From positions 173,735 to 237,734 of the forward strand of contig NZ_BBRB01000005.1 of the NCBI RefSeq assembly GCF_000975055.1: a DNA stretch of 64,000 bases. The letters are read 5' to 3'. Position 1 is the stretch's first letter. Every line of letters begins with the position of its first letter. This DNA comes from Demequina sediminicola (GTDB lineage: Bacteria; Actinomycetota; Actinomycetes; Actinomycetales; Demequinaceae). The notes beneath the pieces are model-generated. The model did not search any database and was not told the origin of the DNA. It worked only from the letters and a program-made list of their open reading frames with translations. A program made the position numbers and the translations under genes. Below, in pieces: positions 45,203 through 53,980 of this stretch.

Positions 45203-45660
45203 GACTGGTCCTTTCGTGCCTGGATGAGGGCATCCTTAAAAGCCATCCATCCCAGCATGGCGCATTTGATGCGTGCTGGGTACTTGCCCACACCGACAAA
45301 CGCCGTTGCGTCGTCGAGCAGGTCGTCACGGTCGTCACCAAGGGCCTCGCCCTTGGCTTGCATCAAATCACGGAATGCTTCAGCGGTCTTTTCCGCAGTC
45401 TCGAGGGATTCACCTTCGACGAGTTCGTGAAGCACCGAGACGGATGCCTGGGAAATCGAGCATCCCTGGCCCTCCCAGGACACGGAAGCAACAGTGTCGC
45501 CGTCCAGTCCCACGCGGAGCCTGATTTCATCACCGCACGTGGTGTTGACCTGATGCGACTCCCCCACCTGAATGAGTCCAGGGTCCTTCAAACCTCGCCC
45601 GTGAGCCTCACGGGCATGATCCATAATCACCTGTTGGTACATCTGTTCAAGACTGCTCAT
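45199..45660 (-). CDS. sufU: SufU, sulfurtransferase partner of SufS
   Basis: 153 residues, IscU-like fold. The zinc ligands are C42 (TCGDE, with D44), C67 (GQGCSIS) and C133 (IKCAML). It contains the insertion characteristic of SufU compared with IscU. It receives persulfide from SufS for delivery to the SufBCD scaffold. Overlaps sufS by 4 nt. Confidence 0.95.
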   Translation of the reverse strand: MSSLEQMYQQVIMDHAREAHGRGLKDPGLIQVGESHQVNTTCGDEIRLRVGLDGDTVASVSWEGQGCSISQASVSVLHELVEGESLETAEKTAEAFRDLMQAKGEALGDDRDDLLDDATAFVGVGKYPARIKCAMLGWMAFKDALIQARKDQS

Positions 45661-46931
45661 CGATTCACTCCGAAGAATGCAGGGACGGTCGCCAACGCCT
45701 CGACAAAGGCGTGTGCGTCGTCAGCGGTCGTGTACACGTGTGCGCTGGCTCGGGTTGAGCCAGTCACTCCAAATCGCCGATGCAGGGGCTGAGTGCAATG
45801 GTGCCCGACACGTACAGCTATACCGGAATCGTCCAGAACCTGACCGACGTCGTGAGGGTGGACCCCCTCAACTGACACCGCGGCAACGCCGATGACATCG
45901 CGCGCATTGGCATCTCCCACAGGTCCCAAGAGCCGCACTCCCGGGATCTGAGCGACACCTTCGCGCATTATCGCGGCGATCTCACGCTCGTGAGCTTCCA
46001 CGCGGTCCATACCTAGAGAACTGAGGTACCCCACCGCAGCTCCCATAGCCACGGCTTGCGCCACAGGTTGAGAGCCCGCTTCGAAGCGCGTAGGCGCGGC
46101 CTGCCAGCTGGTCTCCTCCATCGTCACGACCTTGACGGCTCCACCGCCCAAGATCGACGGCGGGAGCACATCGAGCAGGTCCTTGCGCCCATACAACGCG
46201 CCGATGCCCGTGGGACCGAGCATCTTGTGCGCGCTCATCGCCATGAAGTCAATGTCGAGCGCCTTGACATTGACGGGGATGTGCGGCACCGACTGGCACC
46301 CATCGAGAACGGTCAGCGCTCCGACGGCCTGTGCCCTGGCCACCAGGGCCTGCACAGGAGAAATGATGCCGGTGACATTCGACGCATGTGTAAAGGCGAG
46401 GACTCGAGTCCGCTCATTGACGAGCGTCTCAAGGTCGTCAAGGATCATTCGACCCTCGTCGTCAACCGGAATCCAGCGCAGTGCCGCGCCAGTCTTGGCG
46501 GCGAGCACCTGCCACGGAACGAGGTTGGCATGGTGTTCGGTCTCAGTGACACATATCTCGTCACCTGGACCCACGCGGAATCGGGCAGACTCCTCACCAC
46601 CAATACCCGCCGAGGCGTTCGCGATGCCACTCGCGACAAGATTCAGCGCTGCGGTGGCGTTCTCCGACCACACAATCTCGTCGCTGTCCGCACCAACAAA
46701 GGCTGCTACTGCGGCACGGGCTCCCTCAAATGCTTCCGTTGCTTCTTCGGCCATGAGGTGGGCGCCGCGCTGCACCGCAGCATTGTGACGCTCGTAAAAC
46801 TCGCGTTCAGCGTCGAGTACCACCCGCGGCTTCTGTGCGGTGGCACCCGAATCCAGGTATACGAGGGGCTTCCCATTCCTGACCGTTCGGGCCAGGATCG
46901 GGAAGTCTCCTCGTAGGTCGGGCAGCAGCAT
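45657..46931 (-). CDS. sufS: Cysteine desulfurase SufS
   Basis: PLP enzyme that supplies sulfur for Fe-S clusters. 424 residues. The PLP lysine is K236 in SAHKMLGPTG, catalytic Cys C379 in GHHCTQPLHRRFG, and TETEHHANLVPWQ carries the stacking His. Group II desulfurase, expected to depend on SufU. It starts 15 nt after sufC. Confidence 0.95.
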   Translation of the reverse strand: MLLPDLRGDFPILARTVRNGKPLVYLDSGATAQKPRVVLDAEREFYERHNAAVQRGAHLMAEEATEAFEGARAAVAAFVGADSDEIVWSENATAALNLVASGIANASAGIGGEESARFRVGPGDEICVTETEHHANLVPWQVLAAKTGAALRWIPVDDEGRMILDDLETLVNERTRVLAFTHASNVTGIISPVQALVARAQAVGALTVLDGCQSVPHIPVNVKALDIDFMAMSAHKMLGPTGIGALYGRKDLLDVLPPSILGGGAVKVVTMEETSWQAAPTRFEAGSQPVAQAVAMGAAVGYLSSLGMDRVEAHEREIAAIMREGVAQIPGVRLLGPVGDANARDVIGVAAVSVEGVHPHDVGQVLDDSGIAVRVGHHCTQPLHRRFGVTGSTRASAHVYTTADDAHAFVEALATVPAFFGVNR

Positions 46932-46946
46932 CGGTGTCAGCGGTCC

Positions 46947-47702
46947 TTACGCCTCGACCAGGTAGCGGTCGTAGCCTTCTGCCTCAAGACGCTCGGCGAG
47001 TTCAGGGCCGCCTTCTTCAGCAACCTGGCCGTTGACGAACACGTGGACGAAGTCGGGCTTGATGTAGCGCAGGATACGCGTGTAGTGGGTGATGAGCATG
47101 ACGCCCAAGCCCGTGTTCTCCTTGACGCGGTTCACGCCCTCGGAGACGATGCGCAGTGCGTCGACGTCCAGGCCCGAGTCCGTCTCATCAAGAACGGCGA
47201 TCTTCGGCGAGAGCAGCTCCATCTGGAGGATCTCGTGACGCTTCTTCTCACCACCAGAGAAGCCTTCGTTCACGTTGCGCTCGGCGAAGGACGAGTCCAT
47301 ACGCAGCTGCTCCATCGAGACCTTCACGTCCTTGACCCAGGTACGGAGCTTGGGGGCTTCGCCGTCAATGGCGGTCTTCGCGGTACGCAGGAAGTTCGAG
47401 ACAGATACGCCAGGAACCTCAACGGGGTACTGCATCGCGAGGAACAGACCGGCCTTGGCACGCTCGTCGACGCTCATTTCGAGAACATCTTCACCGTCAA
47501 GGAACACGGAGCCCTCGGTGATGTCGTACTTGGGGTGACCGGCGATGGCGTAGGCCAGCGTCGACTTGCCCGAACCGTTGGGGCCCATGATCGCGTGGGT
47601 CTCGCCGGAGTTGATGGTCAGGTTGACGCCCTTGAGGATCTGCTTGGTGCCCTCAGGGGTCTCCACGGAGGCGTGGAGGTTCTTGATTTCCAGGGTGCTC
47701 AT
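46947..47702 (-). CDS. sufC: Fe-S assembly ATPase SufC
   Basis: 251-residue ABC ATPase of the SufBCD scaffold: MGPNGSGKSTLAYAIAG, FSGGEKKRHEI as signature, VLDETDSGLD Walker B (with Thr-Asp, as typical of SufC), and the switch His in LITHYTRIL. AGGAG is 4 nt before the ATG. Cytosolic despite its ABC fold. Confidence 0.97.
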   Translation of the reverse strand: MSTLEIKNLHASVETPEGTKQILKGVNLTINSGETHAIMGPNGSGKSTLAYAIAGHPKYDITEGSVFLDGEDVLEMSVDERAKAGLFLAMQYPVEVPGVSVSNFLRTAKTAIDGEAPKLRTWVKDVKVSMEQLRMDSSFAERNVNEGFSGGEKKRHEILQMELLSPKIAVLDETDSGLDVDALRIVSEGVNRVKENTGLGVMLITHYTRILRYIKPDFVHVFVNGQVAEEGGPELAERLEAEGYDRYLVEA

Positions 47703-47724
47703 GATGCTCCTTGATTCACTCTTC

Positions 47725-48063
47725 TTAAGACTTGGGGTTGTCGACGTCGACGAGCACGCGCTCGCCGTCGATACGTACGGGATAGGTCGCTACGGGCGTG
47801 ATGGCCGGAAGCTCATCGGGGACACCTGTGCGCGCATCGAAACGTGAGCCGTGGGCCCAACACTCGATGAAGCAGCCTTCGACGTCGCCTTCACCCAGCG
47901 GCACTTCGCCGTGGGTACACATGCCGCCGATGGCGTAGAAGTCGCCGTCGTCGCTGCGGACAATCGCCACCGGTGTGTCGCTGCCGGACTCGAGCGTCAA
48001 CTCGACATCCATCGCAGAGCCGGGCTGCAGGTCAGCGACCATGCAGGCGAGCTGCTCGCTCAC
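47725..48063 (-). CDS. Rieske [2Fe-2S] ferredoxin of the suf operon
   Basis: 112 residues. The cluster ligands are C-x-H in MCTHGEV and C-x2-H in CWAHGSRF, the Rieske pattern. It lies between sufD and sufC, as in other actinobacterial suf operons; it may supply electrons for assembly. GTG start, overlapping the sufD stop as GTGA. Confidence 0.93.
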   Translation of the reverse strand: MSEQLACMVADLQPGSAMDVELTLESGSDTPVAIVRSDDGDFYAIGGMCTHGEVPLGEGDVEGCFIECWAHGSRFDARTGVPDELPAITPVATYPVRIDGERVLVDVDNPKS

Positions 48064-49262
48064 GCGTCCTCCTCGGCCAGTTCCTCATTCACGTGGTCCA
48101 GTTCAGCGTCGATGGCCTTCATGAGGGATTCCTCAACGCTCGCGACGCCAATCTCTTGCACCAGGTCAGCGAAGAACCCGCGGACGACCAGCTTGCGTGC
48201 CTGGTCCTCCGAGATACCGCGTGAACGTAGGTAGAACATCTGCTCATCGTCAAAGCGGCCAGTCGCGGATGCGTGACCTGCGCCAGCAATCTCGCCGGTT
48301 TCGATCTCGAGGTTTGGCACCGAGTCTGCACGCGCGCCATCCGTCAACACAAGGTTGCGGTTGAGCTCGTAAGTGTCGGTCTCCTCGGCTTCCTTGCGGA
48401 TCAGCACATCGCCAATCCACACGGTGCGGGCTGTCTTGCCTGCGAGTGCACCCTTGTACGTCACGCGCGAGGTGCAGCGCGGCACCGCGTGGTCCACGAA
48501 GAGCTGGTGCTCCTGGTGCTGGCCGGAGTCAGCGAAGTACAGGCCGAACAGGTCGACGCGTGCACCCTCGCCGGCAAATGCCGCGGAGGTGTTCAGGCGT
48601 ACCGACTTACCGCCAAGCGTCACCACAGATCCACGGAGGCGTGAGTCGCGGCCCAAACGCGCCACCACTTCACCTGCGTGAACAGAGTCGTTGTCCCACA
48701 GTTGCAGGAGCACCAGGTTGAGCCCAGCATTCTGTGCGAGGTCCACGGAGACGAACTCCGAGTACGTGGCGGTGCCCTTGCGTTCGAGGATGATGGTCGC
48801 CTCGGATGAAGCGCCTGCTTCCACGAGCAGGTGTCCACGGACGTCCTGTCCAGTCCCCGTCACAGTGATCTGAAGAGGTTCATCCAGCACCGTGTTGGGG
48901 GCGATCGACAGCACGCGTGCGCCGCCAGAGTGGGCAGCGGCTACAGCAGACGCCCTGTCCCCTGGCGCGCGAACGGAACGTTCCTGGGCAGCGGCGGTGT
49001 CGATATCCGAGATGGTCACGCCTTCAGGAAGAGTGGGGATGTCCCACTCAAGGTGACCGTCTGTGTCCTCTGCCTGGAGCATCGGCTTGATGTCCTTGAG
49101 CGGTGAGAAACGCCAGTTTTCCTCACGGCCGCTGGGCACGGTAAACGTGTCCACGTCCCACGAGGTGGGCCGGTCGGCGCGCGATGCGTCTGGGGTGGGG
49201 GTACCGAGACCGTGGCTGTGCGCGGTGTCGGCAGTTGCTTGTGAGTGGTCAGTGACGGTCAA
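48060..49262 (-). CDS. sufD: Fe-S assembly protein SufD
   Basis: 400 residues, right-handed beta-helix scaffold protein. C-terminal family region [41 protein letters not shown] and [19 protein letters not shown]. The start is TTG, overlapping the sufB stop (TTGA) with GGAAGGA just upstream. Forms SufBC2D with sufB and sufC. Confidence 0.95.
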   Translation of the reverse strand: MTVTDHSQATADTAHSHGLGTPTPDASRADRPTSWDVDTFTVPSGREENWRFSPLKDIKPMLQAEDTDGHLEWDIPTLPEGVTISDIDTAAAQERSVRAPGDRASAVAAAHSGGARVLSIAPNTVLDEPLQITVTGTGQDVRGHLLVEAGASSEATIILERKGTATYSEFVSVDLAQNAGLNLVLLQLWDNDSVHAGEVVARLGRDSRLRGSVVTLGGKSVRLNTSAAFAGEGARVDLFGLYFADSGQHQEHQLFVDHAVPRCTSRVTYKGALAGKTARTVWIGDVLIRKEAEETDTYELNRNLVLTDGARADSVPNLEIETGEIAGAGHASATGRFDDEQMFYLRSRGISEDQARKLVVRGFFADLVQEIGVASVEESLMKAIDAELDHVNEELAEEDA

Positions 49263-50695
49263 CCGACGGATCCTTCCATCTGCAGTTCAATAAGGCGGTT
49301 CAGCTCGAGCGCGTACTCCATGGGCAACTCGCGCGCAATGGGCTCAACGAACCCGCGCACAATCATCGCCATGGCTTCGGTCTCGTCCATACCGCGGGAC
49401 ATCAGGTAGAACAGCTGGTCCTCGGACACCTTGGAGACAGAGGCCTCGTGACCCATGTGAACATCGTCTTCACGGACGTCCACATAGGGGTAGGTGTCGG
49501 AGCGGCTGATCTGGTCGACAAGCAGCGCATCGCACAGCACGTTCGACTTGGAGTTCTTGGCGCCCTCGAGCACCTGAACCAGACCGCGGTACGAGGTGCG
49601 GCCGCCACCACGGGCAACCGACTTCGACACAATCGAACTGGAGGTGTTGGGCGCCGCGTGCACCATCTTCGCTCCCGCGTCCTGGTGCTGGCCCTCGCCG
49701 GCGAACGCAATCGAGAGCGTCTCTCCACGAGCGTGCTCACCGAGCATGTAGATCGCGGGGTACTTCATGGTGACCTTGGAGCCGATGTTGCCATCCACCC
49801 ACTCCATGGTCGCGCCTTCAGCAGCGGTCGCACGCTTGGTGACGAGGTTGTACACGTTGTTCGACCAGTTCTGGATGGTCGTGTAACGCACCCGGGCATT
49901 CTTCTTCACGACGATCTCCACCACGGCGGAGTGCAACGAGTCCGACGAGTAGATCGGCGCGGTGCATCCCTCAACGTAGTGAACGTACGAGCCCTCATCC
50001 GCAATGATCAGCGTCCGCTCGAACTGGCCCATGTTCTCCGTGTTGATACGGAAGTAGGCCTGCAGCGGAATCTCGACGTGTACGCCCGGAGGTACGTACA
50101 CGAACGATCCACCCGACCACACTGCGGTGTTCAGGCCGGCGAACTTGTTGTCGCCGACGGGGATCACAGTGCCGAAGTACTGTTCGAAGATCTCCGGGTG
50201 CTCCTTGAGAGCGGTGTCGGTGTCCATGAAGATAACGCCCTGCTCTTCAAGGTCTTCGCGAATCTGGTGATAGACGACTTCAGACTCGTACTGAGCGGCA
50301 ACACCGGCAACGAGGCGCTGCTTCTCAGCCTCAGGGATTCCTAGCTTGTCGTAGGTTTCCTTGATGTCGTCTGGGAGCTCGTCCCACGTCGTCGCCTGCT
50401 TCTCGGTGGAGCGCACAAAGTACTTGATGCGGTCAAAGTCAATGCCGGAGAGGTCGGATCCCCAGTGCGGCAAGGGCTTCTTCTCGAACATCTTCAGGCC
50501 CTTGAGACGCATGTTCAGCATCCACTCGGGCTCGTTCTTGAGAGCCGAGATGTTGCGAACGACCGACTCGTCGATGCCACGCTCGGCAATTTTGCCGGCC
50601 TCATCAGAGTCGTGCCATCCGTACTCGTAGCCGCCGATTGACGCGATGATCTCATCGTCAGTCGCCTGAGGGGCGTTTTCGGTAGGGGTGCTCAT
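49259..50695 (-). CDS. sufB: Fe-S assembly protein SufB
   Basis: 478 residues; main scaffold on which clusters form. [28 protein letters not shown] core, [19 protein letters not shown] with the conserved Cys, and [25 protein letters not shown] 50695 (MSTPTEN) is taken because AAGGA sits 5 nt upstream; another ATG two codons earlier overlaps the sufR stop as ATGA. Confidence 0.95.
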   Translation of the reverse strand: MSTPTENAPQATDDEIIASIGGYEYGWHDSDEAGKIAERGIDESVVRNISALKNEPEWMLNMRLKGLKMFEKKPLPHWGSDLSGIDFDRIKYFVRSTEKQATTWDELPDDIKETYDKLGIPEAEKQRLVAGVAAQYESEVVYHQIREDLEEQGVIFMDTDTALKEHPEIFEQYFGTVIPVGDNKFAGLNTAVWSGGSFVYVPPGVHVEIPLQAYFRINTENMGQFERTLIIADEGSYVHYVEGCTAPIYSSDSLHSAVVEIVVKKNARVRYTTIQNWSNNVYNLVTKRATAAEGATMEWVDGNIGSKVTMKYPAIYMLGEHARGETLSIAFAGEGQHQDAGAKMVHAAPNTSSSIVSKSVARGGGRTSYRGLVQVLEGAKNSKSNVLCDALLVDQISRSDTYPYVDVREDDVHMGHEASVSKVSEDQLFYLMSRGMDETEAMAMIVRGFVEPIARELPMEYALELNRLIELQMEGSVG

Positions 50696-50697
50696 AG

Positions 50698-51348
50698 TCA
50701 TCCTTCCTGGGACGTCGCCATTGCGACGGGGATGGTCGTGGTGCACACGTGTGCGCCGCCTGCCAGAGTCGACAAGCGCTGGACATGGACGTCAAGGAGG
50801 CGGGAAATGACGCGGGTCTCGGCCTCGCACCACTCGGGAGCCTCCTCGGCAATTGACTGCACGGGGCAATGCCCCTGGCAAAGTTGAACGGTGTAGCCGC
50901 CGGGGCCCGGGCGGACCGACGTGGCATAGCCCTGCTCCGCAAGGCCGTCGGAGAGCAACTTCACACGCTCTTCGATCGAAGCTCCCTCGGGAATCGACGC
51001 GGACAGTTGTTCTTCAAGTTCACGGGCCTTGGATTCGACGAACTCGTCGAGTTGGCCATGCTCACGCATGAAAGCCACCGCATCTACAGCGACGCTCGAG
51101 TAGGCGGCCGTCAACGACTGCTGTCCCTCGGTAGTCGCCACGTAGGACTTCGCGGGTCGGCCACGTCCGCGCGCGTGTTGGCCGGGAGGCTCGTGGTCCT
51201 CAATAAGGCCATCGGCGATGAGAGCCGAGAGGTGGCGTCGAACGCCAGCGGCTGTGACACCAAGTTCATGGGCCAATGCCGATGCCGTGATAGGGCCTGC
51301 CGAGGTGATGAGCCCCAGCACGCGGTCGCGTGTGGTGTCTGCCGTCAA
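50698..51348 (-). CDS. sufR: SufR, Fe-S-sensing repressor of the suf operon
   Basis: 216 residues: winged helix (about 8-70; [21 protein letters not shown]) and C-terminal sensing domain with C157, C161 (LCQGHCP), C174 (EWC) and C202 (HVC) as candidate cluster ligands. Holo-SufR represses suf genes when clusters are plentiful. TTG start with GGGAGAG upstream. It heads the operon, so it should control its own transcription through the CAAC-N6-GTTG site at 51393. Confidence 0.93.
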   Translation of the reverse strand: MTADTTRDRVLGLITSAGPITASALAHELGVTAAGVRRHLSALIADGLIEDHEPPGQHARGRGRPAKSYVATTEGQQSLTAAYSSVAVDAVAFMREHGQLDEFVESKARELEEQLSASIPEGASIEERVKLLSDGLAEQGYATSVRPGPGGYTVQLCQGHCPVQSIAEEAPEWCEAETRVISRLLDVHVQRLSTLAGGAHVCTTTIPVAMATSQEG

Positions 51349-51392
51349 GACGCTCTCCCAACTGGTGCCGTTGTCATGGTGTTCTTAGTAGA

Positions 51393-51406
51393 CAACATTC
51401 TTGTTG
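51393..51406. promoter_or_regulatory. Probable SufR operator
   Basis: CAAC-ATTCTT-GTTG, which matches the CAAC-N6-GTTG inverted repeat described for cyanobacterial SufR. It is 45 nt upstream of the sufR TTG. A TACTAA -10 candidate (minus strand, about 51383-51388) is next to it. Confidence 0.65.
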
Positions 51407-51426
51407 CTAAATTCGTTCCCTGCAAG

Positions 51427-51445
51427 CAAGGGAAGCCTTACCTCA
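51427..51445. promoter_or_regulatory. Possible DtxR/IdeR iron box upstream of sufR
   Basis: Minus strand TGAGGTAAGGCTTCCCTTG agrees with the 19-bp iron-box consensus at 13 positions, with a strong left half and a weak right half. It lies about 20 bp upstream of the SufR site. The rest of the 312-bp gap (51446-51648) shows no gene or clear site. Confidence 0.35.
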
Positions 51446-51648
51446 GTGTTGCGTAATTCGGTTTCTTGGGGACGAGCGGGCGACCTCTCTACACGCCGCA
51501 CACATCGGTAACGCGGAGGCCTACGAGAGTGTTCCTGACAGGACGAGACAGTGCCTGTCAGCACGTGGAAGACATCCCGGAGCGAGCGACGGTACGTCCC
51601 TCGGCCGCTCGTGAGCAGGCGATGTCCATCACCACTCCCACGCGAAAC

Positions 51649-51654
51649 TAGGAT
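51649..51654 (+). promoter_or_regulatory. -10 box for leaderless ctaA
   Basis: TAGGAT, 6 nt before the GTG start at 51661. Confidence 0.5.
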
Positions 51655-51660
51655 GGCACG

Positions 51661-52599
51661 GTGACTTCCCGCACGGCTTCCCCTCTTGTCCGCGCCTGGA
51701 CGGCAGTCCTCGACTGGATCACCCGTCACGGCCGCGGATTCATCCTTGCCAACATTGCGACGCAAGCAGGCATTATCGTGACGGGCGGAATTGTGCGCCT
51801 CAGCGGTTCAGGCCTGGGTTGCTCGACGTGGCCTCAGTGCGAGCCGGGAAGCTTCACACCTGACTTCCACCCCGAACAGTGGTTCCACCCCGCGATTGAG
51901 TTCGGCAATAGGCTGCTGACCTTCGTGCTCGCGGCTGTCGCCTTAGGCGTCGCGATTGCGGTGTGGCGTTCACGTCCCGACCTCAAGTGGTGGGGGCTGA
52001 TTCCCGGAATCGGGATCATCATTCAGGCGGTCGTCGGTGGAATCACCGTGTTGGTGGAGCTTCACCCACTGGTGGTGGCACCGCATCTCATGCTTTCCGC
52101 CGGGCTGGTCTGGTACGCCGTATGGCTCTCGCTCACATATCGGAGAGCACCGCGCAGATCAGGATCATCGGTGATGTGGCATCAGCGCGCGATCGCGATC
52201 GCAGTGTTTGCCATTGTGTTCCTCGGTGCGCTCACCACAGGAGCGGGACCACACTCGGGCGATATTGAGGCAACGGAACGCCTTGCACTCGACCCAGCCT
52301 TGATCGCGCGAACACACGCAGCAGCTGTGTGGATCTTCCTCGCGCTCTTCATCGTCCTCGTGTGGCGCGTGCGTCGCGACCATTCTGAAGGTGACCGTGA
52401 CGAGGTTCGTCGGGCATGGATTGTCCTCGCCTGTGTGACTGCCGCCCAAGGCCTGGTGGGCTACGTCCAGTACTTCACTGGCTTGCCGGAAGTCCTCGTC
52501 GCAGTGCACCTTCTGGGCATCGGCCTGTTTACTGCGGCCCATGCCGCAACTCACTATCTGCTCAAGACGGCAGACGACCCGGCCCTACCGCGCTCGTAG
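51661..52599 (+). CDS. ctaA: Heme A synthase (COX15/CtaA)
   Basis: 312-residue membrane enzyme that oxidises the heme O methyl group to make heme A for cytochrome aa3 oxidase. Eight hydrophobic segments. Family marks: GGIVRLSGSGLGCSTWPQCE, the catalytic Glu in IEFGNRLL, and heme-ligand His in ELHPLVVAPHLMLS, IARTHAAAVW and VAVHLLGI. GTG start. It is divergent from sufR, an arrangement shared with other actinomycetes; ctaB is not in the window. Confidence 0.93.
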   Translation: MTSRTASPLVRAWTAVLDWITRHGRGFILANIATQAGIIVTGGIVRLSGSGLGCSTWPQCEPGSFTPDFHPEQWFHPAIEFGNRLLTFVLAAVALGVAIAVWRSRPDLKWWGLIPGIGIIIQAVVGGITVLVELHPLVVAPHLMLSAGLVWYAVWLSLTYRRAPRRSGSSVMWHQRAIAIAVFAIVFLGALTTGAGPHSGDIEATERLALDPALIARTHAAAVWIFLALFIVLVWRVRRDHSEGDRDEVRRAWIVLACVTAAQGLVGYVQYFTGLPEVLVAVHLLGIGLFTAAHAATHYLLKTADDPALPRS

Positions 52600-52609
52600 C
52601 GAGTTTGCG

Positions 52610-53176
52610 CTAGCGAATCTGTGCCAGGACTACATCGACGCCGGAGAGGAGCACCTCTTCGGGCTCGAGCGGTTGCTCGGGCGGCCCGGCCAGCTCCAAC
52701 ATGACGCGTCCATGGAGGAAAGCCCACAGTTGAGCCGCGATGCGTACTGTCAATGGCGAGTCTTGGCTACTTCCTGCCTCGCCAGCGACGGCCTCCACGA
52801 GGGCACCGTAGGCCGCATCGGCAGCCTCCCACGCCACTGACCCTGGACTGTAACCGGACGCACGCGCAGCAAACATTAGTAGGTACTCGTCAGAGTGGTC
52901 GAGAGCCCATCGCCGGTAGCGCGAGGAGGCCTGCACAAGCGGCAACGACTGCTCCTGAGGGAAGACGGTGCACATGAAGTCCGAAAATCCTTGAATGAAG
53001 AGCTCATCAAGTAGCCCTTGCTTGCCGCCAAACCACGTATACACGCCCGTGGTTGAGCAGCCCGCCTCTTCCGCTACGCGACGGACCGTCATGCCAGCAA
53101 CGCCATGCGAGCGCAGTACTAACAGAGCGGCGTCACCGATCACCGCTCGCTGCTCTGCCAAAGGGGAATCCACCAT
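52610..53176 (-). CDS. TetR-family transcriptional regulator
   Basis: 188 residues: helix-turn-helix at about 25-55 (MTVRRVAEEAGCSTTGVYTWFGGKQGLLDEL), then a ligand-binding helical domain of the WHG/TetR_C type (ALDHSDEYLLMFAARASG, LWAFLHGRVMLEL). The effector is unknown. It converges on ctaA 10 nt apart, and nothing adjacent is an obvious target. Confidence 0.9.
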   Translation of the reverse strand: MVDSPLAEQRAVIGDAALLVLRSHGVAGMTVRRVAEEAGCSTTGVYTWFGGKQGLLDELFIQGFSDFMCTVFPQEQSLPLVQASSRYRRWALDHSDEYLLMFAARASGYSPGSVAWEAADAAYGALVEAVAGEAGSSQDSPLTVRIAAQLWAFLHGRVMLELAGPPEQPLEPEEVLLSGVDVVLAQIR

Positions 53177-53183
53177 GGCGACA

Positions 53184-53189
53184 ACCGTA
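53184..53189 (-). promoter_or_regulatory. -10 box for the leaderless tetR gene
   Basis: TACGGT on the minus strand, 7 nt before ATG 53176. The 137 nt from 53190 to 53326 contain no supported gene. Confidence 0.45.
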
Positions 53190-53326
53190 GTTCACTGCTC
53201 TTCGTCGCGTGCGGATGCTCACGAGCGTGGTGCAACTTCGTGACACCTGGTCGCGACAGGCCAAGCAACGCGCACGGTCGCAAGCAGCTCTGCGACCGGT
53301 ACCGTTGCCGGCACTCCAGCTATGGA

Positions 53327-53977
53327 CTAGGCAGTTTCCGAGTTCTGAGCGTCGCGCGCGGGCGGCCGGTTCCAATCGCTCTGAGCCGGTCGCAATGTCG
53401 CACCGTCGCTACGCAACGCCTCGGAAAGCGAAAAAGCGCCGATGACCGTCGTGGGGCCATGGACCCGTCCCTCGAGCACCGCAGCCATCAGCTCATCGAG
53501 GGGCACCCAGGCGCCCTCCATCTGGGCTTCTTCTGCTTCCCGCGAGAAGCGCTCCGCCTCCGGGACTTCGACTAGATCACGCGCAAGAAAGATGCGTATT
53601 GCCTCGGTGGAACCGCCAGGCGACGTGTACGCGTCAATCAGCAAGTCCCATTGCGATGCGGTGAGATCGGCTTCTTCCCAGAGTTCACGGCGCGCAGCCT
53701 CAAGTGGGTCTTCGCCGGGCATGTCGAGCAGCCCCGCGGGTGGCTCCCAGCACTCGGCGCGCACTGCATGCCGGTATTGCTTGACGAGGTAAACCTCGCG
53801 GCGCTCATTCATCGCCATGACCGCTACGGCACCGGTGTGCCGCACATAGTCGCGTGTGACGCGCTCGTCATCGCCAAGGTCGATCACGTCCGAGTCGATA
53901 TCCCACACGGCACCAGTGAACCCTCGCGTACGAGAGATCACCGGTGCGGAACGGGGCGTGTCACACAGTTCTTCCAC
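53327..53977 (-). CDS. NUDIX hydrolase, ADP-ribose pyrophosphatase type
   Basis: 216 residues. NUDIX box GLLDMPGEDPLEAARRELWEEADL with the REL-EE core intact; the preceding YRHAVRAECWEPPAG is typical of ADP-ribose pyrophosphatases. GTG start 3 nt after the pyrG stop, so co-transcribed with it. In many actinomycetes xerD follows; here it does not. Confidence 0.9.
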   Translation of the reverse strand: MEELCDTPRSAPVISRTRGFTGAVWDIDSDVIDLGDDERVTRDYVRHTGAVAVMAMNERREVYLVKQYRHAVRAECWEPPAGLLDMPGEDPLEAARRELWEEADLTASQWDLLIDAYTSPGGSTEAIRIFLARDLVEVPEAERFSREAEEAQMEGAWVPLDELMAAVLEGRVHGPTTVIGAFSLSEALRSDGATLRPAQSDWNRPPARDAQNSETA

Positions 53978-53980
53978 TGT

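Noticed and set aside
53209..53445. Plus-strand 78-codon frame between tetR and the NUDIX gene
   Set aside because: No ribosome site, overlaps the NUDIX gene on the other strand and has no recognisable sequence.
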